In this document: piece after piece, positions 18,050 to 24,169 of the stretch
How positions within the stretch are numbered: the first letter of the stretch is position 1
Layout: each line of letters opens with the position of its first letter
IMG/VR virus record: IMGVR_UViG_3300022841_000065
Span: 1 to 24,171 of that record
Strand: one strand, 5' to 3'
Source: a virus
DNA: 24,171 bases
Notes under the pieces: model-generated
What the model saw: the letters and a program-made list of their open reading frames with translations, nothing else
The model's database searches: none
What the model was told of the DNA's origin: nothing
Translations under genes and position numbers: made by a program

Positions 18050-18450
18050 CACTTGCCCCTTACAGTTACGACGTACTCGTTGTCGACCTTTAAGCCAGTC
18101 GGGAATACATCTGGGTTTTCTTCGAGGAACGACTTCACTGCACCTTGAGCAAGGCGCTTCTCGAAGAAGTCGAAGGTTTCGTTTTGTTGAATGAACTCAT
18201 GCATGGCGGCCCAATCGCTGGCCCAATACCGCGTCTTCACGCTGCGGTAGAACATGCCCGATGCGGTGCGCACGCTTTCGACGCCGGACTTATCGCAGTA
18301 ATCCAAGAGTTGACGTTTAATCACATCCATCCTAGATACGATTTCCGCGTCTGCGACCTTGTACGCGCTGGCGGCGGCGGCTTTCTCGTCGCGAAGCGTG
18401 ATAAACGCTGCGGTGAGGTCATTCAATGATGTTGTGTCTGGGGTGTCCAT
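18049..18450 (-). CDS. 133-aa conserved-type phage protein of unknown function
   Basis: ATG 18450 is preceded by AGGAG seven bases upstream and by a near-consensus promoter. The first 60 residues are helical (LTAAFITLRDEKAAAASAYK, then MDVIKRQLLDYCDKSGV), probably a coiled coil. The second half has SVRTASGMFYRSVKTRYWAS and DWAAMHEFIQQNETFDFFEK, then a PDVFPTGLKVDNEYVVTVR ending. The 'T..G.......TRYW.SDW...H.FI' pattern is one I recognise from uncharacterised proteins in phage replication modules. No catalytic motif is evident. It is the first gene after the internal promoter and is joined to the HTH gene by a TGATG overlap. Function is unassigned. Confidence 0.65.
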   Translation of the reverse strand: MDTPDTTSLNDLTAAFITLRDEKAAAASAYKVADAEIVSRMDVIKRQLLDYCDKSGVESVRTASGMFYRSVKTRYWASDWAAMHEFIQQNETFDFFEKRLAQGAVKSFLEENPDVFPTGLKVDNEYVVTVRGK

Positions 18451-18475
18451 AGTAGTCTCCTGTTGCTGTACGTTG

Positions 18476-18504
18476 TATATAATGGTGTATCGTTACCTAG
18501 TCAA
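18476..18504 (-). promoter_or_regulatory. Near-consensus sigma70-type promoter
   Basis: On the minus strand TTGACT (18504-18499) is followed after exactly 17 bases by TATATA (18481-18476). The -35 element overlaps the last codons and stop of the helicase gene. Expected initiation near 18470 would give a leader of about 20 bases carrying AGGAG before ATG 18450. It could drive the 133-aa, HTH, SSB-like, primase-helicase and 75-aa genes up to the terminator at 13.55 kb. Confidence 0.6.
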
Positions 18505-20032
18505 GCATTTGTTTGTATAAATTAACAACCTCCATGTGAACGACTTCACGCGCAGTCAGCGCCGCGTATAACCGCTTCTCTGCGGCGGACGCACTGAGCT
18601 GCACTACGGTGCACTTATTCACCTGACCTGCGCGGTGGACCCGTGCGTTGGCCTGTGCGAATGTTTCAAGCGACGCTGTTGGGGCCCACCACACAACCGT
18701 ATTTGCAGCGGTCAGCGTGACACCATGCGCGGCGGCTTGTGGTTGGATTACCAGCACCCGGGGGTCCGGTGTCTCCTGGAACCGCTTAAATATATCGGTG
18801 CGCGCCCCTGCGGACACGTCTCCCGAAATGACCTCCGTGGATATACCGTCGTCGCGAAGCCGCTCGGATATCATCTTGATTGTGCTTTTGAACGGCACGA
18901 ATACCAGCGTCTTGTGGCTACTCTCGTCGATTACTTCGCGCAAGACGTTGTACCGATTGCTGATGTCAAACTCAATCGTGTCGTTGTCGTCCGTGTACAC
19001 GGCCCCCGCCGAAATCTGCAGGAGTTTGTTCATCATGATCGCTGCGTTGACAGCGGATACTTCTTCCCCCGCCGCCTCCATAACCAGCTGGCTACGCAGT
19101 TTGTTGTAATACAGCGTTTGCATCTTCGTCATGTCCACGTGGCGCTTCATATACACCATGTCTGGCAGGTCGAGGCATTGGTCCTTAGTGAACCGGATAG
19201 CAGGCTGCAGCGCTTGGTGCACTGTGGCCACGGCTGTATCCTTGGGCTGCCATTTGAACTTGGTGATCTGCTGCATAACGACGTCGCGGAACATGGCGCC
19301 AGTGCGCGGAACGCCCTCGGGGTTGACCAGCTTGGCGATACCGTAGGCGTCGATCGGCGACTGCGCCGCTGGCGTACCCGTCATCATCCACAGCCATGTT
19401 TTCGGCGTCACGAGCCGGTTGAGGCACTTCCACCGCGCGGTCTGTGGGTTCTTGTAGCTGTTAGCTTCGTCAACGATCACGAGGTCGAACCCACCGTCCG
19501 CAATCTCTTTCTCCACAATGGCGATACCGTCGTAGTTGATGATAACGAACTCGGCATCCCCCGACACGATCTTACGGCGCTTGGGTGCGGCACCATAGGC
19601 GATGTCCACGCGGCGATGCATTGCAAAACTAAACAGGTCCGCACGCCATGCGGAGTCCATGATGGATAGCGGGCACACGATCAGCACGCGGCGGATCACA
19701 CCCTGCGTCATAAGGTAGTCTGCAGCCCAGATCGCGCTGGCAGTTTTACCAGTTCCCATCTCGCTAAAGCAGAACGCTTTTTGGTTCATGACAAAGAACG
19801 AGGCGGTGGTCTTCTGGTGGTCGAACGGCGTGTACCGCCCAGTCCACTTGTATCGGTTTGCAATCGGAGACGGTGGGTTGAAGCCTAAGTCTCGCAGGGC
19901 GTGCGCTTCGGTAACTCCCCAGCTTACCAACACACTGCCGTCGCCCATGTCTTTGCTTTTGGGGATGCATGTCGTGATCTGTAGAGGTGTATCTGTAGTG
20001 ACGCGAAGCGCCTTATTGTCAACTATGTCCAT
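18497..20032 (-). CDS. SNF2-type DNA helicase / translocase
   Basis: The 511-aa protein starts at ATG 20032 behind AGGAA. It carries superfamily 2 helicase motifs in order: TPFDHQKTTASFF (Q-like region, about 68-80), motif I EMGTGKT at 91-97, motif Ia VCPLSIMDSAWR at 119-130, motif II VDEAN at 187-191 (DEAN rather than DEAH), motif III TGTP at 218-221, motif V GVTLTAANTVVWW, and motif VI QANARVHRAGQ near 465-475. The last two are the SNF2 signature, with compact spacing typical of phage versions. It probably remodels replication or recombination intermediates by ATP-driven translocation on DNA. It is of normal length for phage SNF2 proteins and appears intact. It lies between the 174-aa regulator-like gene and the internal promoter. 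Confidence 0.88.
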   Translation of the reverse strand: MDIVDNKALRVTTDTPLQITTCIPKSKDMGDGSVLVSWGVTEAHALRDLGFNPPSPIANRYKWTGRYTPFDHQKTTASFFVMNQKAFCFSEMGTGKTASAIWAADYLMTQGVIRRVLIVCPLSIMDSAWRADLFSFAMHRRVDIAYGAAPKRRKIVSGDAEFVIINYDGIAIVEKEIADGGFDLVIVDEANSYKNPQTARWKCLNRLVTPKTWLWMMTGTPAAQSPIDAYGIAKLVNPEGVPRTGAMFRDVVMQQITKFKWQPKDTAVATVHQALQPAIRFTKDQCLDLPDMVYMKRHVDMTKMQTLYYNKLRSQLVMEAAGEEVSAVNAAIMMNKLLQISAGAVYTDDNDTIEFDISNRYNVLREVIDESSHKTLVFVPFKSTIKMISERLRDDGISTEVISGDVSAGARTDIFKRFQETPDPRVLVIQPQAAAHGVTLTAANTVVWWAPTASLETFAQANARVHRAGQVNKCTVVQLSASAAEKRLYAALTAREVVHMEVVNLYKQMLD

Positions 20033-20060
20033 AGACGTATTCCTATATATTAACGATGTT

Positions 20061-20585
20061 TTATGTAGTCTCTGCCGGTCCGTGCTTGGACCGTACGAAC
20101 CTGCAGTCGGGGTTTGCCTTCGCCCAGATCGTCAGGCTGGATCGCGACACGCCGCGGGCCCGAGCGGCTTCGGACTTGGTCATGCCCTTGGCGGCACATT
20201 TACGGTAGAACGCGCTTTCGCCCGACTTGGGATACAACCCACACTCCGCTGCCTTTATCCCGAGGAACACGCAGTCAAGTCGAACCGTGCTGTTGGATAC
20301 GCGGAGTTCGTACACCACGTCAGCTACTGATTTCCCTGCCAGTATAAGCGCGCCCACCTTCTCACGGCGCTGACACGCTTGCAGTGAAGGTGCTTTTTTG
20401 GCGGCGGCGAACTTCACTACCTCCACCTCCGCCGCCTTGGCGGTCACAGCGGCCGCTTTGTTTCGTGCATATGACTTCCGTGCCTCAAGGCTGGCAACGG
20501 TCGCTTCATGGCTGCTGTAATCAATCGGCGGCAGTTCGCTGAACGGGAATACGTTCACGCTGGTACGAGTCATGAATGTCTGCAT
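20061..20585 (-). CDS. 174-aa protein with two HTH-like segments
   Basis: ATG 20585 is preceded by GGAG eight bases upstream. Residues about 30-70 are a basic Ala/Lys helix (ARNKAAAVTAKAAEVEVV). Two segments resemble helix-turn-helix units: VGALILAGKSVADVVYELRV followed by SNSTVRLDCVFLGI, and AKGMTKSEAARARGVSRSSL followed by TIWAKANPDCRF. Both have the 'helix, G/A-x3-G-V-S, recognition helix' cadence seen in resolvase and terminase-small-subunit-type HTHs. It is likely a DNA-binding protein, perhaps regulating the early operon or marking the origin. It shares no specific enzyme motif. Its stop is 28 bases before the helicase start. Confidence 0.65.
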   Translation of the reverse strand: MQTFMTRTSVNVFPFSELPPIDYSSHEATVASLEARKSYARNKAAAVTAKAAEVEVVKFAAAKKAPSLQACQRREKVGALILAGKSVADVVYELRVSNSTVRLDCVFLGIKAAECGLYPKSGESAFYRKCAAKGMTKSEAARARGVSRSSLTIWAKANPDCRFVRSKHGPAETT

Positions 20586-20605
20586 ATTTTTACTCCGGTA
20601 GGGGA

Positions 20606-20875
20606 TTACTTCTTTTTCTTCGGCGGCTTGCTGGATGCCCCGCCGCGCGCACGGTTAGAACTCGGCGACTCCAAACGTGTCCCGTCGGAGTTCTTGCCAC
20701 CGTCCTTCAACGCTTTGCGGTGGCTTATGTCTTTTCCGGCCCGTGCCTCTTTGCCGTTCTTCTTGTCGAACGCGGCCCGTGCACGTTGTCGTTCGAGGCG
20801 GTTCGAGTCCTCTCCCCGTGCTTTTTGCTGGGCGTATTCTTTTTTGTAGGGGCGTGGCTTGTTTACGTACGGCAT
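20606..20875 (-). CDS. Small basic HNH-like protein
   Basis: The 89-aa product has ATG 20875 with TAGGAA six to seven bases before. It is very basic. It opens with YKKEYAQQKARGED and ERQRARAAFDKKNG, then GKDISHRKALKDGGKNSDG and ESPSSNRARGG. This order (K.RGE...R.ERQ.AR....D...G....DI.HRK.L..GG.N......NR) matches a small phage family with a HNH-like beta-beta-alpha core, in which the Asp/His and the late Asn-Arg pair occupy the metal-site positions (usual form 'DHxxPLSxGGxxxxxNL...NR'). Here the first position is S-H rather than D-H. It may be a minimal nuclease or only a DNA-binding relic. The tail is Lys-rich (PPKKKK). Confidence 0.6.
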   Translation of the reverse strand: MPYVNKPRPYKKEYAQQKARGEDSNRLERQRARAAFDKKNGKEARAGKDISHRKALKDGGKNSDGTRLESPSSNRARGGASSKPPKKKK

Positions 20876-20883
20876 TGGATTTC

Positions 20884-21552
20884 CTAACTGTTGGCTCCGT
20901 TATGCGCACACGTTACCACGGGGCAGTGCGCTCGGCATAGTCCTGACGGCTTGGGGTTCCACACGTCGTTCGTGGCGGCGTCCTGCAGTGCGTTGACCCG
21001 CCGTATCCACTTGGCCCACTGCTTTTCGTCGTCGCGGGTATACGCCGCCGGTATCAGCTTGCCGGCAATCACGTATAGAAGTGCGGCGCGTACCCCCGTG
21101 ACCAGTGGATAATGTTTGAACACAGTCAGGGCCATAAGCTCTAACTGATCGGGGTCCGCGTACTTCGCAGACTTCCCCGTCTTGTAATCCACGACACGCG
21201 CTTCGCCGCCGTCGATACTTAGGTAATCGACGATCCCACGAAACCACACGTCCTTCGCGAAGAAACCGCAGGGCTGCAGGTCGATGGTCAACCCCATCTT
21301 TAGTTCGAGGTGCTTGACCCCCTCGCGCTCTGCCAAGTTGTCAAGCATACCCTGTGTAAACGCGAACTGTTCTGGCACAGGCGTACCGTCACGCACGAAG
21401 TCCTCCGCCGCTTTGTGAAACTCATTGCCGTACTTCACGGCTGGCGTCTGCACGAACGGGTATTCCTTGAGGATTTTCTCGTGATAGAATTGCTTGGGGC
21501 ACGTCTCGAACGACGTGATGCTGCTGTATGACCATGCGATAGGTTTCTTCAT
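20884..21552 (-). CDS. Cas4/RecB-like PD-(D/E)XK exonuclease with Fe-S cysteines
   Basis: I choose ATG 21552 (222 aa), since GGAG at 21561-21564 sits eight bases upstream and the upstream gene ends at 21575; an in-frame ATG at 21639 would overlap that gene and add a tail without motif. The N-terminus SYSSITSFETCPKQFYHEK is the classic RecB/Cas4 'S.S....F..CP..F' start. Then come GNEFHKAAEDF (motif His), WFRGIVDYLSIDGGEARVVDYKTGK (GIVDY Asp and VVDYKTGK with Asp and Lys of the nuclease core), and DQLELMALTVF (QxxxY-like Gln position). The end CRAHCPVVTC with the early Cys would hold a 4Fe-4S cluster. It probably degrades or processes DNA ends in replication or recombination, or acts on host DNA. 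Confidence 0.85.
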   Translation of the reverse strand: MKKPIAWSYSSITSFETCPKQFYHEKILKEYPFVQTPAVKYGNEFHKAAEDFVRDGTPVPEQFAFTQGMLDNLAEREGVKHLELKMGLTIDLQPCGFFAKDVWFRGIVDYLSIDGGEARVVDYKTGKSAKYADPDQLELMALTVFKHYPLVTGVRAALLYVIAGKLIPAAYTRDDEKQWAKWIRRVNALQDAATNDVWNPKPSGLCRAHCPVVTCAHNGANS

Positions 21553-21560
21553 TTGGGGGG

Positions 21561-21564
21561 CTCC
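21561..21564 (-). promoter_or_regulatory. Shine-Dalgarno deciding the nuclease start
   Basis: GGAG lies eight bases upstream of ATG 21552 across a run of six C. It supports this start over the ATG at 21639. Confidence 0.6.
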
Positions 21565-21574
21565 GTAGGTGTTT

Positions 21575-21790
21575 TCAAAAAGAACGATCTTTACTTGACC
21601 GACGCTTGGGTTGTTCAAACTTGACGTTACCTGTAACATCCAGCCAGTCGATTGTTGAGTTCACAAGAACGTCCTGCATTTCCTGCGTCATCCTACCGCC
21701 CGCTGCAACGTATTGCCGAGCGGCTTGCGCCACCACTTCTGCCCGTCGGTAGCTTTCCATTTTGCGTTTAGACAGCGTGTATTCCGGCAT
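21575..21790 (-). CDS. 71-aa hypothetical protein
   Basis: ATG 21790 is preceded by AGGAACC nine bases upstream. The product is mostly helical and charged: MPEYTLSKRKMESYRRAEVV, then ARQYVAAGGRMTQEMQDVLV, and a basic end (KRRSSKDRSF). No Cys, membrane segment or known motif is seen. It lies between the 52-aa zinc-knuckle gene and the nuclease gene with short gaps, and its stop is just upstream of the nuclease ribosome site. I do not recognise the family; the tight packing and ribosome site are the reasons to call it real. Confidence 0.6.
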   Translation of the reverse strand: MPEYTLSKRKMESYRRAEVVAQAARQYVAAGGRMTQEMQDVLVNSTIDWLDVTGNVKFEQPKRRSSKDRSF

Positions 21791-21802
21791 TAAATCAGGT
21801 TC

Positions 21803-21961
21803 CTATTTAGGTTGCGAGTTGCCGCATCCGTGGCAGTATATTTTATTATGCCGTACGACCGCTGTTTTATGCGACGCGAACTTACCGCATCCGTGGCAGC
21901 TGATAGAAAGCAGTACGGGGGGTTTCCCCTCACTTTCTACCGGCGCTATATCGAAGTCCAT
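21803..21961 (-). CDS. 52-aa double zinc-knuckle protein
   Basis: This short gene fills what would otherwise be a 170-base gap. ATG 21961 starts one base after the polymerase C-part stop, with GGAGAG six bases before it; an in-frame ATG at 21973 would add four residues. The product has an acidic start (MDFDIAPVESEGKPP), then SCHGCGKF, a basic linker (ASHKTAVVRHNK), YCHGCGNSQPK and a stop. Two CHGCG knuckles, about 21 residues apart, form one four-Cys zinc ribbon. Its placement just behind the polymerase gene suggests a replication accessory or DNA/RNA-binding role; the function is unknown. The two knuckles are encoded by an identical 15-base stretch, suggesting internal duplication. Confidence 0.7.
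   Translation of the reverse strand: MDFDIAPVESEGKPPVLLSISCHGCGKFASHKTAVVRHNKIYCHGCGNSQPK
21822..21899 (-). repeat. 15-bp direct repeat encoding the two zinc knuckles
   Basis: CTGCCACGGATGCGG on the minus strand occurs at 21885-21899 and again at 21822-21836, 63 bases apart. Both copies read C-H-G-C-G in the same frame. Confidence 0.8.
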
Positions 21962-21962
21962 A

Positions 21963-22910
21963 TCACTCTCCATATCGTTTCCCTACGTCGGACTCGCACG
22001 CAACGGGCAGGCCTGCGGCCCAGTCCGGTGTCACACTCATGCACGCTTCGATGTATGTTCTGGCGTCATCTACTTCCTCGTCCCGCACGCAACACACGAC
22101 CGAGTCATGAACTGTTAGGGCAGGGCGATAACGCTTGTTAATTAGTATCATCTGATCCCCGATGACGCAACGTGCAATCGCCTGACACACGTTCTCGACT
22201 ACGGCGCCCCCATATACATACTTCCAACCGTTGCGCACCTTGTAGCTGTAGTCGTACCCCATATCGCTTTTCTCGGCCCGGAGGTCGCGGTATCGTAGGT
22301 ATAGCCCAGACGGCAAAAGGATACCTTCTTCGTCCGGGTCCACTTCCAGAACACCCCGTTTACCGAAGTTGTACGCGTCGCCCCGCTGCAGGTATTTGAG
22401 CATATTCCCTGCATCCTTCCACAGCTGGCTTATGTGGTGGTTGCTGCTGCGGTAAACGTCGATGATGCGCTTCGCCTCGTGCTCGGTCACTTCGACACCG
22501 GCTTGCATCTTCAAGAATAGCTGTAACTTCAAGTGACCGACGCCGTATCCTGCACCTAGAATAACGGTCTTTCCCACTGCGCGTTCCTCGTACGTTACGT
22601 CAGCAACGTCCTTGCCGTAGATTAGCGCGGCCATGATCTTATACACGTCCTCTTTGTTTAGGAACGCAGCCACAACATTATCCTGGCCGGCCAGCCACGC
22701 CAGCACGCGCGCTTCGATCTGCGACGAGTCGGCGTCGATAAGGGTGTAGCCCGTAGGCGCCACAATGGACTTCTTTATCTGTTTGGCGTTCGCGCCGCGC
22801 GATGGTAGATTTTGGAGGTTAATTTTGTCTGAGTTGTGCACTAACTTTCCGTTGGCGGCGAACCGACTACGGGGGCCGCAATTCTGTATGTCATAAACTG
22901 GAACGCGCAT
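21963..22910 (-). CDS. Intein C-half fused to C-terminal part of family A DNA polymerase
   Basis: The 315-aa ORF starts at ATG 22910, five codons after an in-frame TAG, with AGGGAGA upstream. Residues 1-26 are an intein C-half: VYDIQNCGPRSRF (block F) and GKLVHN (block G, penultimate His25, terminal Asn26). Ser27 is the +1 extein residue. The polymerase then continues with SDKINLQNLP. Palm motifs follow: motif A DADSSQIEAR with catalytic Asp61, motif B R110 to K114 and Y122-G123, motif C VHDSVV with H268-D269. This is the fingers and palm end of a T7-like polymerase, about 289 aa after splicing. It should be inactive unless trans-spliced to the N-part. The HNH gene overlaps its first 20 bases; the 52-aa gene follows one base after the stop. 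Confidence 0.93.
   Translation of the reverse strand: MRVPVYDIQNCGPRSRFAANGKLVHNSDKINLQNLPSRGANAKQIKKSIVAPTGYTLIDADSSQIEARVLAWLAGQDNVVAAFLNKEDVYKIMAALIYGKDVADVTYEERAVGKTVILGAGYGVGHLKLQLFLKMQAGVEVTEHEAKRIIDVYRSSNHHISQLWKDAGNMLKYLQRGDAYNFGKRGVLEVDPDEEGILLPSGLYLRYRDLRAEKSDMGYDYSYKVRNGWKYVYGGAVVENVCQAIARCVIGDQMILINKRYRPALTVHDSVVCCVRDEEVDDARTYIEACMSVTPDWAAGLPVACESDVGKRYGE
22833..22910 (-). other. Split intein C-half (IntC)
   Basis: These 26 codons run from the start Met to Asn26. They hold blocks F and G (VYDI..., VHN) and precede Ser27. The half is short compared with the 35-40 residues usual for natural IntC pieces. Confidence 0.88.
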
Positions 22911-23655
22911 ATTTCTGTCTCCCTATGATGTCGGCATCCGTATGCCCTTGCTTTATCCACTGCCGTAGCGTCTCGTACGTTAAGTCGGGGCGAATTTCTT
23001 GCAGTGCGCGTATCCGCTCCCCTACAACACCGCGCTTGTACGCGCGCTTGTTCTGCGCCTGCTCAGACCTCGTGGCCCACCGTAAGTTACCTGCTTCGTA
23101 GTGTCGGTTATTATCTACCCTGTCGATGCTGTGACCCGGCGACGGCCGCATCCCGAGGTTATATAGTACCCACTCCGCAGCGGCGTGTGGCGACGGGAAG
23201 TCAAACTGTATACCTCGCCCTCCATAGCTCGGATAAGCGACGTCGTTGGCGTTGGTACACCGCTGCTTGGCGCTGGACATTACGTTCATAACCGCCCGCG
23301 CACCGGGGCCGTATGCCCGCACCAACGGATGGGGCGTAGCTTTAGCCTTGACTGATGCAGCGGTTGACGCGGCTGTTGCCTGCGCGAGCCGCTGCGTCGC
23401 TGGGATGCGGGACATCTTAGCGCGGGTGGCGCACGCTTTGCATTGCCGTGTGCCACCCGCTAGTACGTCACTTACGCGTACGTGGGTCTCTGTGCCGCAC
23501 CTGCACCGCACGCGTATCTTAGATTTTGTCGCCACGCCGCCGCTGCACACCCGCGTCCATAGCGTCATTGTCAGGGCAGACGCTAGGCGTGATCCGGTGA
23601 GCTCCCTGCATCGCGTCTCGTAGGCTGATCTCTCCGGCGTCGGTAAATACGACAT
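22891..23655 (-). CDS. Freestanding HNH homing-type endonuclease between the intein halves
   Basis: The 254-aa ORF lies in a frame different from both polymerase parts. A zinc ribbon uses CRC at 51-53 and CKAC at 72-75. Then come a Lys/Ala/Thr linker, a MSSAKQRCTNANDVAYPSYG segment with GGRGIQF, and an HNH core HSIDRVDNNRHYEAGNLRWA (His175, Asn190) followed by SEQAQNKRAY. That core pattern is typical of phage intron- and intein-associated homing nucleases. A C-terminal LTYETLRQWIKQGHTDADI looks like an HTH/NUMOD-style DNA-reading unit. The start is uncertain: ATG 23655 makes a 137-bp overlap with the intein N-half gene; ATG 23568 would give 225 aa and still keep every domain. The nuclease probably cuts the polymerase gene of intein-free relatives at the insertion site. 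Confidence 0.85.
   Translation of the reverse strand: MSYLPTPERSAYETRCRELTGSRLASALTMTLWTRVCSGGVATKSKIRVRCRCGTETHVRVSDVLAGGTRQCKACATRAKMSRIPATQRLAQATAASTAASVKAKATPHPLVRAYGPGARAVMNVMSSAKQRCTNANDVAYPSYGGRGIQFDFPSPHAAAEWVLYNLGMRPSPGHSIDRVDNNRHYEAGNLRWATRSEQAQNKRAYKRGVVGERIRALQEIRPDLTYETLRQWIKQGHTDADIIGRQKYARSSL
22918..22924 (-). promoter_or_regulatory. Shine-Dalgarno for the intein C-half ORF
   Basis: AGGGAGA lies inside the last codons of the HNH gene, seven bases before ATG 22910. With the in-frame TAG just upstream, it marks independent initiation of the polymerase C-part. Confidence 0.75.
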
Positions 23656-24169
23656 GGTCTTCGGTCCCTGTAACTCCGTCCCACTCTATAACTTCAGAGT
23701 AGCCGCTGAACACGACACCCTCGTGCCGTACGAACTCTATTCCATCCCAGACAAGATCGTCAGGAAGAACGTCCGTTATAGCCTTGTCTATTACGGCGTC
23801 CGAAATGTCAAGTACCGTTATCGACGTATCGGCCGTTAGACATCCCCCCCAGCGACCTGTGTGGGCCGCATAGTAACGGATCGGCACCGGCAGTGATCCA
23901 CGCGATGCGATCCCGATAAACCGCTGCGTACGTGTTTCCTCCAGCGTGGATTTAACCCCCATACGCGCGGACACGAGTGCCTGCACTGCGGTGTCGTCGT
24001 GATCCAGCAACGCCTTGAACTCCTCGTCACCCTTCGCAAAAGCGTATGTCTCTTTACCGGTAGATGGGCTGATCTTTAACGGGCACACGACACCTAACGC
24101 TTCGAGCATGGTGGCGAACTTCGGGTTGCTCATTAGCTGTTTCTTGGCTGCTACGTTTATAGCGGAGTC
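23519..24169 (-). CDS. N-terminal part of family A DNA polymerase fused to intein N-half (5' end outside window)
   Basis: The frame is open to the window edge, so the exonuclease and earlier parts of the polymerase lie outside; visible codons begin DSAINVAAKKQL. Counting from an internal Met at 24133, the polymerase part has TGKETYAFAKGDEEFKALL, KSTLEETRTQRF and YYAAHTGRWGG, the thumb-to-palm region of T7-like polymerases. Cys98 then opens an intein N-half of 107 residues: block A CLTADTSITV, a middle WDGIEFVRHEGVVFSG, and block B with T157-E-D-H160. The protein stops after RRRGDKI. Splicing would join RWGG to SDKINLQNLP, restoring the conserved HTGRW.GSDKINLQNLP block. The tail overlaps the HNH ORF by up to 137 bp. 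Confidence 0.93.
   Translation of the reverse strand, partial: DSAINVAAKKQLMSNPKFATMLEALGVVCPLKISPSTGKETYAFAKGDEEFKALLDHDDTAVQALVSARMGVKSTLEETRTQRFIGIASRGSLPVPIRYYAAHTGRWGGCLTADTSITVLDISDAVIDKAITDVLPDDLVWDGIEFVRHEGVVFSGYSEVIEWDGVTGTEDHVVFTDAGEISLRDAMQGAHRITPSVCPDNDAMDAGVQRRRGDKI
23522..23842 (-). other. Split intein N-half (IntN)
   Basis: Codon TGT at 23840-23842 is Cys1 of the intein. Block A follows at once, and the TxxH motif of block B (TEDH) lies about 60 residues on. After GEISLRDAM a tail of about 30 residues runs to the stop and overlaps the HNH frame. Confidence 0.88.

Noticed and set aside
18635-19669. 344-codon open frame on the plus strand opposite the helicase gene
   Set aside because: It is antisense to a gene with all SF2 motifs. 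Its product is His/Arg/Val-rich with no domain and no ribosome site; GC-rich third positions explain it.
20033-20060. AT-rich TAATATATAGG as a promoter before the helicase gene
   Set aside because: A -10-like hexamer is present but no acceptable -35 at proper spacing; it serves mainly as the ribosome-site region.
21822-21899. 15-bp direct repeat as an attachment site or small CRISPR-like unit
   Set aside because: Only two copies exist, both in frame and encoding matching zinc knuckles.
21963-23842. Contiguous maxi-intein broken by sequencing errors
   Set aside because: Two frame changes would be needed, IntC has a TAG five codons upstream and its own ribosome site, and HNH overlaps both halves. 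Still, read-level confirmation would settle it.
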